Source: an uncultured Lachnospiraceae bacterium (GTDB lineage Bacteria > Bacillota > Clostridia > Lachnospirales > Lachnospiraceae). Taken from it: a stretch of 21,366 nt of DNA. The DNA is taken from contig CALCMD010000015.1 of the NCBI GenBank assembly GCA_937965795.1, positions 1 through 21,366 of the forward strand, in the 5' to 3' direction. The position numbers and the translations under genes are program-made. Within the stretch, counting starts at the first letter, position 1, and the number at the start of each line of letters is the position of its first letter. Positions 21,083 to 21,366 of the stretch are shown in pieces. The notes under the pieces are model-generated. The model saw nothing but the letters and a program-made list of their open reading frames with translations. It was not told the origin of the DNA and did not search any database.

Positions 21083-21325
21083 TTCTTTCTTCTCTTTGTC
21101 AGAAAAATAAAGACCCGAGGAAACATCCGAGGTTAGTAAAACTGCCGATTCGCTTGTCAACACAAGATACGGAAATAAATTCATATTGTAAAAATGTGCT
21201 TGTATCCTGTCGTAATAGCTGTACACCCGGTATTCCCCAGAGGACATCAGCAAAGGAGAAATTCCTGTCAAACAGGAAATGTTATACTGCTCTCTGCCTG
21301 TTTCGCGTTCTTCCTCCCTATAATG
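21083..21325 (-). pseudogene. Unidentified coding fragment abutting the IS110 remnant
   Basis: An open minus-strand frame of 81 codons reads as natural protein (YREEERETGREQYNISC, then GISPLLMSSGEYRVYSYYD, FPYLVLTSESAVLLTSD and SSGLYFSDKEKKEMF). It begins after a TGA at 21326-21328, has no evident start with a ribosome-binding site, and runs into the antisense of the transposase. It looks like the middle of a larger gene, perhaps a regulator's sensory domain, but I do not recognise the family. Confidence 0.4.
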
Positions 21326-21366
21326 TCAAGTGATTTTTCCTTTAAAATAAAGGATTTTTCAAGTTT

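Overview
The window reads as chromosomal DNA of a Gram-positive anaerobe of the Clostridia, most likely Lachnospiraceae. The grounds are strong GGAGG ribosome-binding sites, lipobox lipoproteins, an AgrC/LytTR-type two-component pair, a membrane-anchored GH3 enzyme, and the style of the MATE, IS110 and Rpn proteins. Almost every gene is on the minus strand; the exceptions are one MerR regulator and the IS110 transposase remnant. I see no rRNA, tRNA or CRISPR array.

Region 1 (1-5648) is a redox cluster. A plus-strand MerR regulator (5250-5648) faces a minus-strand series: two-domain carboxymuconolactone decarboxylase (CMD) protein, YqhD-type iron alcohol dehydrogenase, RibD-C/DHFR-like reductase, a flavodoxin lipoprotein, a 42-residue lipoprotein, a second flavodoxin lipoprotein, and a DUF4405 multi-His membrane protein cut by the window edge. 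The CMD and dehydrogenase genes each have a promoter with the 19-bp spacer typical of MerR activation, and the two promoters match over 46 bp.

Region 2 (5649-10984) holds a membrane-anchored GH3 glycosidase whose domains are in inverted order, and a LytTR response regulator with an AgrC-like kinase. A bidirectional terminator separates the GH3 gene from MerR, and another terminator follows the kinase.

Region 3 (10985-19434) is a second, paralogous redox cluster: LysR regulator, iron alcohol dehydrogenase, cupin, single-domain CMD, flavodoxin/cyclophilin-like fusion lipoprotein, flavodoxin lipoprotein, DUF4405 protein, a small coupled ORF and a MATE transporter. Between LysR and the dehydrogenase lies a C39-like peptidase gene flanked by direct repeats of about 130 bp. 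The distal repeat keeps a dead copy of the LysR C-terminus, and next to it is a frameshifted MerR remnant without its DNA-binding domain.

Region 4 (19435-21366) is a gene graveyard: the C-terminal tail of an Rpn-family protein, an IS110 transposase with a frameshift and lost C-terminus, and an unidentified coding fragment on the opposite strand.

The main biological idea is inference. Each cluster pairs cytoplasmic oxidoreductases with flavodoxins exported as lipoproteins and a DUF4405 protein whose conserved histidines could bind heme. Together they could form an extracytoplasmic flavodoxin electron-transfer module, present here twice under different regulators. All assignments come from reading the sequence; no database search was run.
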